A program made the translations under genes and the position numbers. Shown piece by piece: positions 12,916-19,517 of a stretch of 19,517 nt of DNA (the first letter of the stretch is position 1; each line of letters opens with the position of its first letter). The notes beneath the pieces were generated by a model that did no database searches, was not told the DNA's origin, and saw nothing but the letters and a program-made list of their open reading frames with translations. Location of the stretch: positions 1 to 19,517 of the forward strand of contig NZ_CALIIB010000002.1 of the NCBI RefSeq assembly GCF_938020365.1, given 5' to 3'. This stretch comes from an uncultured Streptococcus sp. (GTDB lineage Bacteria; Bacillota; Bacilli; Lactobacillales; Streptococcaceae).

Positions 12916-13555
12916 ACAAACATTTTTAATGAAGGGCAGTTTTGCCCTTTTACTTTTCGTCATATTAGGCTACATGGTCAAGTTTTATCCAGAGCAGCTA
13001 GTTGCCTTTGATAGCCCGATTCAAACTTGGCTGCGAGGAGACTTCCCCACAGCTTTGACGACATTTTTCAAACTAGTGACCAGTGTGATTGACCCGCTGG
13101 GGATTATCATCTGGGTTTCTGCCCTTGTCCTATTTTTTCTTTATAAAAAATGGAAGCTGGAAGCTGCCTTGCTAGCTGGAAATCTGGTCTTACATGGGAT
13201 TTTGATTAAGCTGATTAAACTCGTCTACCAAAGAAGTCGGCCCAGTATTTCGCATTTGGTCGAAGAGGGGGGCTATTCTTTCCCAAGTGGGCATGCCATG
13301 GCGACAGCCATTGTTGTTGGGACCTTGATTATCATCGTCCAGCAACGGATGCAAAATCAACAAATCAAACGTCTGGTACAGGGCTTGCTCTTGCTCTTTA
13401 TCTTGACCATCATGGCATCCAGAGTCTATCTGGGTGTGCACTATCCGACGGATGTAATCGGAGGAACCTTGCTGGGCTTTGCCATTCTCAATATCGAATT
13501 TCCTTTTTATGACAAGCTGCGCTTTCAGTGGCGCTTCACGGGAAAGCAGAAATAA
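12905..13555 (+). CDS. PAP2-family membrane phosphatase (PgpB-like)
   Basis: The 216-residue protein has about six membrane helices and the complete PAP2 catalytic signature: KLVYQRSRP (105-113), PSGH (127-130) and SR-x5-H-x3-D (172-183). Such enzymes dephosphorylate membrane lipid phosphates, for example phosphatidylglycerophosphate or undecaprenyl pyrophosphate, on the outer face of the membrane. Which lipid is used here cannot be read from the sequence. The start ATG 12905 lies inside the end of ribU (11-base overlap) without a clear ribosome site, so translation is likely coupled to ribU. A terminator follows at once. The pairing with a riboflavin transporter is positional; I see no biochemical link. 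Confidence 0.92.
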   Translation: MRDKQTFLMKGSFALLLFVILGYMVKFYPEQLVAFDSPIQTWLRGDFPTALTTFFKLVTSVIDPLGIIIWVSALVLFFLYKKWKLEAALLAGNLVLHGILIKLIKLVYQRSRPSISHLVEEGGYSFPSGHAMATAIVVGTLIIIVQQRMQNQQIKRLVQGLLLLFILTIMASRVYLGVHYPTDVIGGTLLGFAILNIEFPFYDKLRFQWRFTGKQK

Positions 13556-13566
13556 ATAGAGATGAG

Positions 13567-13591
13567 AAAGGTTGGCTTTGCCGGCCTTTTT
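13567..13591 (+). terminator. Terminator of the ribU-PAP2 operon
   Basis: AAAGGTTGGC (13567-13576) pairs fully with GCCGGCCTTT (13580-13589), allowing two G-U pairs, with a 3-base loop and a T tail. Confidence 0.85.
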
Positions 13592-13594
13592 ATC

Positions 13595-13623
13595 TTGACA
13601 AAGGAGGCCTCTTCTTTTAAGAT
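13595..13623 (+). promoter_or_regulatory. Promoter of the alkyltransferase-like gene
   Basis: A consensus TTGACA (13595-13600) and TAAGAT (13618-13623) are 17 bases apart. The spacer contains the palindrome GAGGCCTC (13604-13611). Confidence 0.65.
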
Positions 13624-13656
13624 AGGAGCAAGTAAGATCAGGAGGTGGTATCCGTT

Positions 13657-13956
13657 TTGAATCCAGAAGTCATCAAGTTGGTTTTAGCTATTGTGGATGA
13701 GATTCCCTCTGGGCGCGTGGCGACCTATGGTCAGATTGCTCGTTTGATTGGGCGGCCTAAAAATGCCCGCTTGGTGGGGAAGATTCTCAGTCAGTCGGAG
13801 CTTTATGGCGGCAAGCATCCTTGTCATCGGGTGGTCAATGCAGCAGGTCGTCTGACACCGGGCTGGGAAGAGCAAGCGCACTCGCTTTGGGCAGAGGGAG
13901 TGGACTTGAAGGCCAATGGCTGTGTGGATCTCAAGCAATATCAATGGGAGCCATGA
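13657..13956 (+). CDS. MGMT-family / alkyltransferase-like DNA-binding protein
   Basis: The ~99-residue protein consists only of the C-terminal DNA-binding domain of O6-alkylguanine-DNA alkyltransferase. It contains the helix-turn-helix (VATYGQIARLIGRPKNARLV, with the Arg that normally flips the base) and the active-site motif PCHRVV followed by NAAGRLTPG. Alkyltransferase-like proteins usually have Trp or another residue in place of the Cys; here Cys is kept, so either true alkyl transfer or lesion recognition for nucleotide excision repair is possible. The frame extends to GTG 13645, but that overlaps the AGGAGG site (13640-13645); TTG 13657, giving a start at NPEVIKLV, is better placed. 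It has its own promoter and terminator. Confidence 0.85.
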   Translation: MNPEVIKLVLAIVDEIPSGRVATYGQIARLIGRPKNARLVGKILSQSELYGGKHPCHRVVNAAGRLTPGWEEQAHSLWAEGVDLKANGCVDLKQYQWEP

Positions 13957-13957
13957 T

Positions 13958-13989
13958 TTTCTTCTTTCTTAGTGAAAGAGGAAATTTTT
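13958..13989 (+). terminator. Terminator of the alkyltransferase-like gene
   Basis: TTTCTTCTTTC (13958-13968) pairs with GAAAGAGGAAA (13974-13984) with one mismatch, a TTAGT loop and then TTTTT. Confidence 0.7.
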
Positions 13990-14017
13990 GTTTCTAGGCT
14001 CCTTTTTGTGGTAGAAT
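13988..14017 (+). promoter_or_regulatory. Candidate promoter of mnmL-mnmM
   Basis: TTGTTT (13988-13993) and TAGAAT (14012-14017) are 18 bases apart, and the -10 is extended by TG. The expected start point (about 14024-14025) coincides with the mnmL ATG, so this promoter would give a leaderless or nearly leaderless transcript. Confidence 0.5.
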
Positions 14018-14024
14018 GGAAGGT

Positions 14025-14963
14025 ATGAAATCTTACAATGCTTTGAATGATTATTATCGAAAACTTTTTGGAGAAAAGACCTTTAAGGTGCCTATTGATG
14101 CGGGCTTTGACTGTCCCAATCGGGATGGGACGGTGGCGCATGGAGGCTGTACCTTCTGTACCGTTTCGGGTTCTGGCGATGCCATTGTGGCGCCTGATGC
14201 CCCCATTCGGGAGCAGTTCTATAAGGAAATTGACTTTATGCACCGCAAGTGGCCAGATGTTCGAAAGTATCTGGTTTATTTCCAGAACTTTACTAATACT
14301 CATGAGAAGCTTGAAGTAATCCGTGAGCGCTATGAACAGGCCATTAACGAGCCGGGTGTCGTTGGACTCAATATCGGGACTCGACCGGACTGTTTGCCTG
14401 ATGAGACCATCGCCTACTTGGCTGACCTGTCCGAACGCATGCATGTGACCGTGGAGCTGGGGCTTCAGACCACCTACGAGGAGACTTCAGACCTTATCAA
14501 CCGTGCTCATTCCTATGAGCTCTACGTGGAAACGGTCCAGCGAGTTCGTAAGCTGGCTCCCAAGGCGGAGATTGTCTCTCATTTGATTAACGGCCTGCCG
14601 GGTGAAACCCATGAGATGATGCTGGAGAATGTCCGCCGTTGTGTGACGGACAATGATATTCAGGGGATCAAGCTTCACCTGCTTCACTTGATGACCAATA
14701 CCCGTATGCAACGGGATTACCATGAGGGACGGCTGCAGCTACTCAGTCAGGAGGAATATGTCTCCATCATCTGCGACCAGTTGGAGATTATCCCCGAACA
14801 TATCGTCATCCACCGTATCACAGGCGATGCTCCGCGAGACATGTTGATTGGCCCTATGTGGAGCCTCAATAAATGGGAAGTTCTCAATGCCATTGAGGCA
14901 GAAATGCGCCGTCGTGGCAGCAAGCAAGGCTGTAAAGCAAAGGAGCAGAAATTCGTATGTTAA
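14025..14963 (+). CDS. mnmL: TIGR01212-type radical SAM enzyme, MnmL (YtqA family)
   Basis: The 312-residue protein belongs to the YhcC/YtqA radical SAM group. The cluster-binding cysteines are Cys30, Cys42 and Cys45 (DCPNRDG...GGCTFC, C-x11-C-x2-C), followed by FQNFTNTH, a GTRPDCLP segment and the VELGLQTTYEE segment. YtqA has been linked in Bacillus to converting the carboxymethylaminomethyl group at tRNA wobble uridine to aminomethyl, and named MnmL; this rests on my memory of recent work. Its 7-base overlap with mnmM, which adds the final methyl group, supports that role. I prefer ATG 14025 (MKSYNALNDYY, the common streptococcal start) over ATG 14016. Antisense frames inside are shadows. 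Confidence 0.88.
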   Translation: MKSYNALNDYYRKLFGEKTFKVPIDAGFDCPNRDGTVAHGGCTFCTVSGSGDAIVAPDAPIREQFYKEIDFMHRKWPDVRKYLVYFQNFTNTHEKLEVIRERYEQAINEPGVVGLNIGTRPDCLPDETIAYLADLSERMHVTVELGLQTTYEETSDLINRAHSYELYVETVQRVRKLAPKAEIVSHLINGLPGETHEMMLENVRRCVTDNDIQGIKLHLLHLMTNTRMQRDYHEGRLQLLSQEEYVSIICDQLEIIPEHIVIHRITGDAPRDMLIGPMWSLNKWEVLNAIEAEMRRRGSKQGCKAKEQKFVC

Positions 14964-15505
14964 GACCCTTACAGATGGCTCATGCATTTTTGGCAGAAGT
15001 CGTGACCAAGGAAGATGTTGTAGTGGACGCTACTATGGGCAATGGACATGATACCCTTTTTCTGGCTAAGTTGGCCAAGCAAGTCTATGCTTTTGACATT
15101 CAGGAGCAGGCTGTGGACAAGACTCGCCAGCGCTTAGCAGAAGCTGGCATGGACAATGCTCAGCTAATCTTGGCTGGCCATGAGACTCTGGACCAATACA
15201 CGGACCATTTCAAGGCAGCGATTTTTAATCTGGGCTACCTGCCTTCGGCGGACAAGTCTGTCATTACCCGACCAGATACGACGCTGGAAGCTTTGGAAAA
15301 GGTCTGCCGAGGCTTAGAAAAAGGTGGCCGTGCAGCTATCATGATTTACTACGGGCATGAAGGTGGTGAAGTTGAAAAAGATGCGGTGCTAGACTTCGTC
15401 AGTCAGCTGCCCCAGCAGGACTTTACTGTCGCCCTTTACAAGACCATCAATCAGATTAACAACCCGCCTTTTTTGGTTATGATTGAGAAATTAAAAGGAA
15501 AATAA
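14957..15505 (+). CDS. mnmM: tRNA nm5(s2)U34 methyltransferase MnmM (YtqB family)
   Basis: The 182-residue class I SAM-dependent methyltransferase has motif I VVDATMGNGHDT (22-33), the acidic residue AFDIQE after strand 2, and the active-site segment NLGYLP (91-96). Proteins of this family (Bacillus YtqB, staphylococcal homologue) methylate 5-aminomethyl(-2-thio)uridine at tRNA position 34 to the mnm5 form. It starts inside mnmL, with AGGAG at 14941-14945, so the two successive pathway enzymes are made together. It may still appear in databases as an rRNA methylase. A broken partial duplicate of its 3' end lies at 3281-3423. The stretch 15506-15552 holds only a short GATTCC/GGAATC inverted repeat. 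Confidence 0.92.
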   Translation: MLRPLQMAHAFLAEVVTKEDVVVDATMGNGHDTLFLAKLAKQVYAFDIQEQAVDKTRQRLAEAGMDNAQLILAGHETLDQYTDHFKAAIFNLGYLPSADKSVITRPDTTLEALEKVCRGLEKGGRAAIMIYYGHEGGEVEKDAVLDFVSQLPQQDFTVALYKTINQINNPPFLVMIEKLKGK

Positions 15506-15552
15506 GGATTCCAAGCTTGCTAAAAACTTTCTAAGGAATCATTTGGAGAAAA

Positions 15553-15807
15553 ATGGACAAACAATATTTGCATGAAAAATTGGCTGGTTTACGAAACAAA
15601 TACGTCGAGTCTGCCAATGAAGAAATGACTGTTGGCCTTTTGGACGAGGCCAAAATGAATAAAAAAATGCTGCGAATCAAGAAAAAATTGGTGAATTTAG
15701 AAATGGAGCGTTGCCAAAAGATGATTGAGCACCGCGACCTATCCAAAATTGATCAAAAGATTTCAGCGCAAAAAGAATTGTTTAAAGAGTGCTGCCAGCA
15801 AAGATAA
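15553..15807 (+). CDS. Small charged coiled-coil protein of unknown function
   Basis: The 84-residue protein is rich in Lys, Glu and Met and is predicted to be almost entirely helical, with heptad-like spacing through KMNKKMLRIKKKLVNLEMER. It ends with a Cys-Cys pair (CCQQR) and has a third Cys at residue 54. There is no signal peptide or membrane segment, so it should be cytoplasmic. GGAG at 15544-15547 and an ATG at 15553 make it a well-formed gene, and the next gene starts 12 bases after its stop with AAGGAGG. I do not recognise a family. Its position between mnmM and the antiporter suggests co-transcription with one or both. Confidence 0.75.
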   Translation: MDKQYLHEKLAGLRNKYVESANEEMTVGLLDEAKMNKKMLRIKKKLVNLEMERCQKMIEHRDLSKIDQKISAQKELFKECCQQR

Positions 15808-15819
15808 AGGAGGTTCAAA

Positions 15820-17874
15820 GTGGAAATCCTTCTCTACACGATTGTTTTTTTGCTCTTATTGGTTGTATCGAATGTGACTAATCGCTTGCTGCCCCAGCTT
15901 CCTTTACCTCTAGTGCAAATTGTGCTGGGAATTTCGCTTGGTTTTCTCCTTCCTCAGGGGAAATTTCATTTAGATACAGAGCTATTTTTGGCCTTGGTGA
16001 TCGGGCCATTGCTCTTTCGGGAGGCTGAGGAAAGCAATATTACCAGTATTCTCAAGCACTGGCGAATCATTTTGTATTTGATTTTTCCAGTTATCTTTAT
16101 TTCAACGCTTGGTTTGGGCTATTTGGCTCATCTTCTTTGGGGGGCCTTGCCCTTGGCGGCCTGCATTGCCGTAGGAGCCGCTTTGGGTCCGACAGACTTG
16201 GTTGCCTTTGCTTCCCTATCAGAGCGTTTTTCCTTCCCCAAGCGGGTGGAAAATATCCTAAAAGGAGAGGGATTGCTTAATGATGCTTCTGGTCTGGTTG
16301 CTTTTCGTGTGGCTCTTTTGGCCTGGACTACAGGAAGTTTTTCCCTAGGAAAAGCTAGTATATCCTTAGTTCTTTCCATTATCGGTGGTTTTGCCATCGG
16401 GATGGCCAGCGCAGCTCTTAATCGCTGGTTGCATAAACTGCTGATGAGTGCCCAAGTATCAGATATTGCTAGTGAGCTCTTGCTGGAGCTGAGCCTACCC
16501 TTGGTTACCTTCTTTTTAGCGGAGGAAATCCATGTTTCAGGGATTATCGCAGTGGTCGTCGCAGGTATCTTTAAGGCTAGCCGCTTCAAGCGGATAACAC
16601 TTCTGGAAGCCCAGGTGGATTCGGTTACAGAAACCATCTGGAATACAGTGAACTTTATGCTCAATGGTTCTGTCTTTATCATTTTAGGGATCGAACTGAA
16701 GATGATTGCAGAGCCAATCTTAAAGAGCCCAATTTACGATAATCTCTTGCTACTCGTGAGCATTGTCCTTCTGACTTTCCTACTCTTTGCCCTTCGGTTT
16801 CTTATGCTGTTCAGTTTTTACTTCATTCGAATCAGAAGATTGCACAAGAATGTTGGAAACTACCTAAAGGAAATGCTGCTGCTGACCTTTTCAGGTGTCA
16901 AAGGAACTGTCTCCATTGCGACTATTCTTTTGATTCCGAGTCAATTGGAGCAAGATCATCCTTTGTTGCTTTTCTTGGTAGCAGGTGTGACCTTTCTTAG
17001 CTTTCTGACAGGTTTGCTCACTCTTCCTCATCTGTCTGAGGAAAGAGAAGAGGAAAACGAGCACCTCATGCACATTGCTATTTTAAATGAAGTGGTGAGT
17101 GAGCTGGAAGCAGGCCTCAAGCAAACCAAGGCTAAGGCACCTCTCTATGCGGCTATTGACAATTACCATGGTCGTATCGAAAACCTAATCCTTGAACAGG
17201 AAGACAAGGCTACTCAGCGAGACTTGGCAGCTCTGAAATTATTGATTTTGAGTATCGAAAATGATGGTTTGGAGCAAGCTTTTGAGGAAGGAAAAATCAG
17301 CGATCGTAGCTATCATCTTTATCAGCGTTACCTACATAATATTGAGCAGGGCATCAATCGAAACTTAGTTTCTCGCTTTACCTATATGTTTCTCGTTACA
17401 CTGCGCGTATTGCGCATGTTGCTCCATGAAATCGTCACCCTTGGTGCTAGATGGCGCTCTTGGAGGCAAGGTGGAGCTAAGCATCTAACTGCTGAGGATA
17501 TGGAGGATATAGCAGAGCTTTATCTGTCCAATACCGAAGTCATTATCGAAAGTTTGGAACATCTAAAGGGTATCTATAAGCCTTCTCTAATTACTTTTTT
17601 GCAGGAATCTCGACTAAGAGAAACGGAGATCATCGGTAGTGGTGCCTTCGTCGAGCGTGTTATTGCGCGATTCAAGCCCAATAACATCTCAGAAATGATC
17701 TGGGGCTATTATTTGGAGAGAAAAATTATCTTTGAATATGAGAAAAAGAAATTGATCTCAAGTAGCTATGCTAAACGCCTGCGCCAAAATGTCAATAATT
17801 TAGAAAATTACTCACTGAAAGAAAGAGCCAATACTCTACCTTATGACATGGTTAATTACGCTAGAGAGCGCTAG
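15820..17874 (+). CDS. CPA1-family Na+/H+ antiporter (NhaP/NhaK-like)
   Basis: The 684-residue protein has a membrane part of about 12 helices (residues 1-405) followed by a ~280-residue hydrophilic, helical C-terminal domain. The CPA1 ion-site motifs are present: LGPTDLVA (122-129) and GEGLLNDASG (149-158) with the Asn154-Asp155 pair expected in electroneutral antiporters. It exchanges Na+ or K+ for protons across the cell membrane and helps pH and salt balance. The length is like the long-tailed Bacillus NhaK (YvgP) form rather than the ~530-residue short forms. The start is GTG 15820, with AAGGAGG 6 bases upstream. A terminator follows at 17920. The exact ion is not readable; trkAH in the same window is a functional neighbour only by theme. 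Confidence 0.92.
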   Translation: MEILLYTIVFLLLLVVSNVTNRLLPQLPLPLVQIVLGISLGFLLPQGKFHLDTELFLALVIGPLLFREAEESNITSILKHWRIILYLIFPVIFISTLGLGYLAHLLWGALPLAACIAVGAALGPTDLVAFASLSERFSFPKRVENILKGEGLLNDASGLVAFRVALLAWTTGSFSLGKASISLVLSIIGGFAIGMASAALNRWLHKLLMSAQVSDIASELLLELSLPLVTFFLAEEIHVSGIIAVVVAGIFKASRFKRITLLEAQVDSVTETIWNTVNFMLNGSVFIILGIELKMIAEPILKSPIYDNLLLLVSIVLLTFLLFALRFLMLFSFYFIRIRRLHKNVGNYLKEMLLLTFSGVKGTVSIATILLIPSQLEQDHPLLLFLVAGVTFLSFLTGLLTLPHLSEEREEENEHLMHIAILNEVVSELEAGLKQTKAKAPLYAAIDNYHGRIENLILEQEDKATQRDLAALKLLILSIENDGLEQAFEEGKISDRSYHLYQRYLHNIEQGINRNLVSRFTYMFLVTLRVLRMLLHEIVTLGARWRSWRQGGAKHLTAEDMEDIAELYLSNTEVIIESLEHLKGIYKPSLITFLQESRLRETEIIGSGAFVERVIARFKPNNISEMIWGYYLERKIIFEYEKKKLISSSYAKRLRQNVNNLENYSLKERANTLPYDMVNYARER

Positions 17875-17919
17875 AAGATAAGGCTATCCAGTGAGCTCCA
17901 CTAAAAATTAATAGAATTC

Positions 17920-17955
17920 AAAAAGAGAACAGAATACTTTATCCGTTCTCTTTTT
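17920..17955 (+). terminator. Antiporter terminator
   Basis: AAAAAGAGAAC (17920-17930) pairs perfectly with GTTCTCTTTTT (17945-17955) across a 14-base loop. The T run is the last sequence before the ISL3 element. Confidence 0.85.
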
Positions 17956-17956
17956 G

Positions 17957-18006
17957 GGCTCTATAATTTCTGTAGTGGGTAACACCACTGTAGGAATTAT
18001 GGAGCC
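17957..18006 (+). repeat. Palindromic left end of the ISL3 element
   Basis: The first 22 bases (17957-17978) are complementary at 18 of 22 positions to 17985-18006, so the left end itself can fold into a long hairpin with a 6-base loop. The right end lacks this. The second arm looks like an inverted copy of the same terminal repeat. Confidence 0.75.
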
Positions 18007-18078
18007 TATTTGTTGTAGAAAAAAAGTCCCATAAGACTTATAATGAAAAGCGACCAAACCATCATTAGAAAGACTCTT

Positions 18079-19360
18079 ATGGAACAGTTAAATTTTATCA
18101 CAAACTTACTCGGAATAAAAGACCCTAACATCACTATCTTGAATGTTCTAGATGCTGGAACTCATAAAGAAATCATCGCTAAGCTAGATTATATCGCACC
18201 TAAATGCCCTCACTGCCAAGGACAAATGGCTAAATATGACTTTCAAAAAGAATCGAAAATTCCCTATCTAGAGTGTGCGGGTTACAAGACATTGATTCGT
18301 CTAAGAAAACGTCGTTTTCGTTGTAAATTTTGCAGGAAAATGGCTGTCGCAGAAACGTCATTAGTCAAAAAGAATCACTAAAATCTCAACTCAACGATTA
18401 TCAATCAGAAAATCACTCAAAAATTAATCGAGAAAGTCCCTATGACGACCATCGCGGAAAGCCTGGCTGTCTCCACTTCCACCGTCATTCGCAAACTAAA
18501 AGAATTCAAGTTCAAGACTGACCTCAACGACCTTCCAGCGCACATGAGCTAGGATGTGCAAACAGTCAGGGAAGTGACTGTTTCAATCGGCAGATAGAGA
18601 TGAGCTTCATTGCGCAGGATTTCGATTCAAGAAGGATTATAGCTATCCTAGATGGGCGGACACAAGGGACGATTCGCAATCATTTCTTTCGTTATTCTAG
18701 ACAAGTGAGAAGTCGAGTCAAAATCATTACCATGGACATGTTTAGCCCCTACTACGATATTGCCAGAAAACTATTTTCAAACGCTAAAATTGTCCTCGAC
18801 CGCTTTCACATTGTACAGCATCTCAATCGGACTATGGACCGCCTCCGCATCCAAATCATGAATCAGTTTGATAGGAAATCACACGAATATAAAGCACTCA
18901 AACGCTACTGGAAACTCATTCAACAGGATAGTCGGAAACTAAGTCACAAACGATTTTATCGTCCAACTTTTCGGTTGCACTTGACCAATAGAGAGATTCT
19001 AGAGAAGCTACTTTCTTACTCTCCAGAACTCCGAGAACACTATGAACTCTACCAACTCTTGCTTTTTCATTTTCAAGAGAAACAGGCTGATCATTTCTTT
19101 GATCTCATTGAAGATATCATTTCTTGTGTAAATCCCATCTTTCTAACTGTTTTTAAGACCTTTTTGAAAGATAAGGACAAAATCTTGAACGCACTGGAAC
19201 TTCCCTACTCAAATGTAAAACTAGAAGCTACGAATAACCTCATCAAAATCATCAAGCGCAATGCTTTGGCTTTCGGAACTTTGACAATTTTAAAACTAGA
19301 ATTCTCATCGCTTTGAACATCAAAAAGGAGAGAACCAATTTGGTCCTCTCCAGGGTATGA
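18079..19360 (+). pseudogene. ISL3-family transposase, multiply inactivated
   Basis: The N-terminal part (from ATG 18079, MEQLNFITNLLGIKDPNITI) has the Cys zinc-binding cluster CPHCQG...CKFC typical of ISL3 transposases; the upstream in-frame ATG 18043 overlaps a TATAAT box and is less likely. A nonsense TAA at 18379-18381 follows KKNH; the same frame goes on through a helix-turn-helix (MTTIAESLAVSTSTVIRKLK) to a second nonsense TAG at 18550-18552, where the family has Trp. Between 18553 and 18600 the expected DE-x-FKKG segment with the first catalytic Asp is gone. The frame from 18600 (MSFIAQDFDSRRIIAI) keeps the second Asp (TMDMFSPYYD) and the catalytic Glu (KLEATNN). A one-base loss near 19263-19269 breaks the C-terminus, which continues in another frame to TGA 19358-19360. 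It cannot be active. Confidence 0.85.
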
Positions 19361-19394
19361 CTTTTTGGGAACCCACTACAGTTGACAAAGAGCT

Positions 19395-19517
19395 CACTTT
19401 TTATTTGCTGATCATTAATTGTATAATAATTACGATAAATCTTCGCTTTCTTCATGTTTTTCACTATAAATGAGATTAAATAAATCTCTTTTTAAGCTGT
19501 CTAACTGCTAAGGTATA
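19395..19517. other. AT-rich flank right of the ISL3 element
   Basis: No gene can be assigned in these last 123 bases. GAGATT (19472-19477) and AATCTC (19483-19488) followed by TTTTT could be a weak plus-strand terminator. On the minus strand, short open frames entering from the window edge end at 19475-19477 or near 19431; either could be the tail of a gene that lies outside the window. Confidence 0.4.

Larger units (their letters stand above)
17957..19394 (+). mobile_element. Decayed ISL3-family insertion sequence (IS1167/IS1193-like)
   Basis: The element runs from GGCTCTATAATTTC (17957) to the reverse complement of AGCTCTTTGTCAAC (ending 19394). The terminal repeats agree at 17 of 24 positions, including a shared CTGTAGTGGGT. 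It encodes one ISL3-type transposase, now broken by several mutations. The length of about 1.44 kb is normal for the family. It lies directly behind the antiporter terminator. CTTTTT occurs on both sides (17950-17955 and 19397-19402), possibly a worn target duplication; a clean 8-bp duplication is not seen. Confidence 0.82.

Noticed and set aside
16128..16682. A 184-codon minus-strand frame inside the antiporter gene
   Set aside because: It lies opposite conserved CPA1 motifs and reads as a low-complexity shadow.
17950..19402. CTTTTT on both sides of the ISL3 element as a definite target duplication
   Set aside because: Only six simple-sequence bases match, they do not abut both ends at equal distance, and the family normally makes 8-bp duplications; the left copy is also the terminator T run.
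1..19517. CRISPR arrays, toxin-antitoxin pairs, phage genes, tRNA or rRNA
   Set aside because: I looked for regularly spaced repeats, small paired frames, integrases and structured RNA genes and saw none; mobile DNA here is limited to IS remnants and the possible palindromic repeat.

Overview
The window is chromosomal DNA from a Streptococcus, most likely of the sanguinis/gordonii/mitis oral groups. The evidence is gene content and order: a gnd tail followed by an orphan response regulator with the RitR signatures (Asn53, Cys128), then luxS, rny, trkH-trkA, trmL, an FMN riboswitch with ribU, mnmL-mnmM, and ISL3 and IS200-type insertion sequences. Species assignment is inference; no rRNA or marker gene is present.

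Layout: (1) 1-3247, housekeeping block: end of gnd, ritR, a shared terminator, luxS on the minus strand, and rny (RNase Y) with its own promoter and terminator. (2) 3248-8289, a plastic, partly decayed zone. It holds a scrambled duplicate of the mnmM 3' end; an AT-rich, apparently acquired TetR - BcrA/LanF-type ABC ATPase - permease operon; two remnants of the same IS200-type element; a minus-strand ABC ATPase whose coupled membrane-protein gene is frameshifted and cut by IS sequence; an internally deleted AI-2E-family transporter gene; and a possible 3' stub of another gene. (3) 8290-11083, trkA-trkH potassium uptake operon on the minus strand. (4) 11227-11898, a strong promoter driving a roughly 100-nt two-hairpin RNA that ends at a terminator just before trmL. 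(5) 11941-13555, FMN riboswitch controlling ribU and an overlapping PAP2 phosphatase gene; the riboswitch carries a ~104-nt imperfect palindrome in its variable helix. (6) 13595-15505, a small Cys-containing alkyltransferase-like gene, then mnmL-mnmM, which overlap and are expected to act in sequence in tRNA wobble-uridine modification. (7) 15553-17874, a small charged protein and a large CPA1 Na+/H+ antiporter. (8) 17957-19394, a decayed ISL3-family element (IS1167/IS1193-like) placed directly behind the antiporter terminator.

The functional themes are cation homeostasis (TrkAH, NhaP-type antiporter), RNA metabolism and modification (RNase Y, TrmL, MnmL, MnmM), riboflavin uptake, AI-2 synthesis and probable peptide/drug resistance. 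I found no CRISPR array, prophage, tRNA or rRNA. The least explained items are the putative RNA before trmL, the palindrome inside the FMN riboswitch, and the fossil mnmM duplicate beside the acquired ABC operon.
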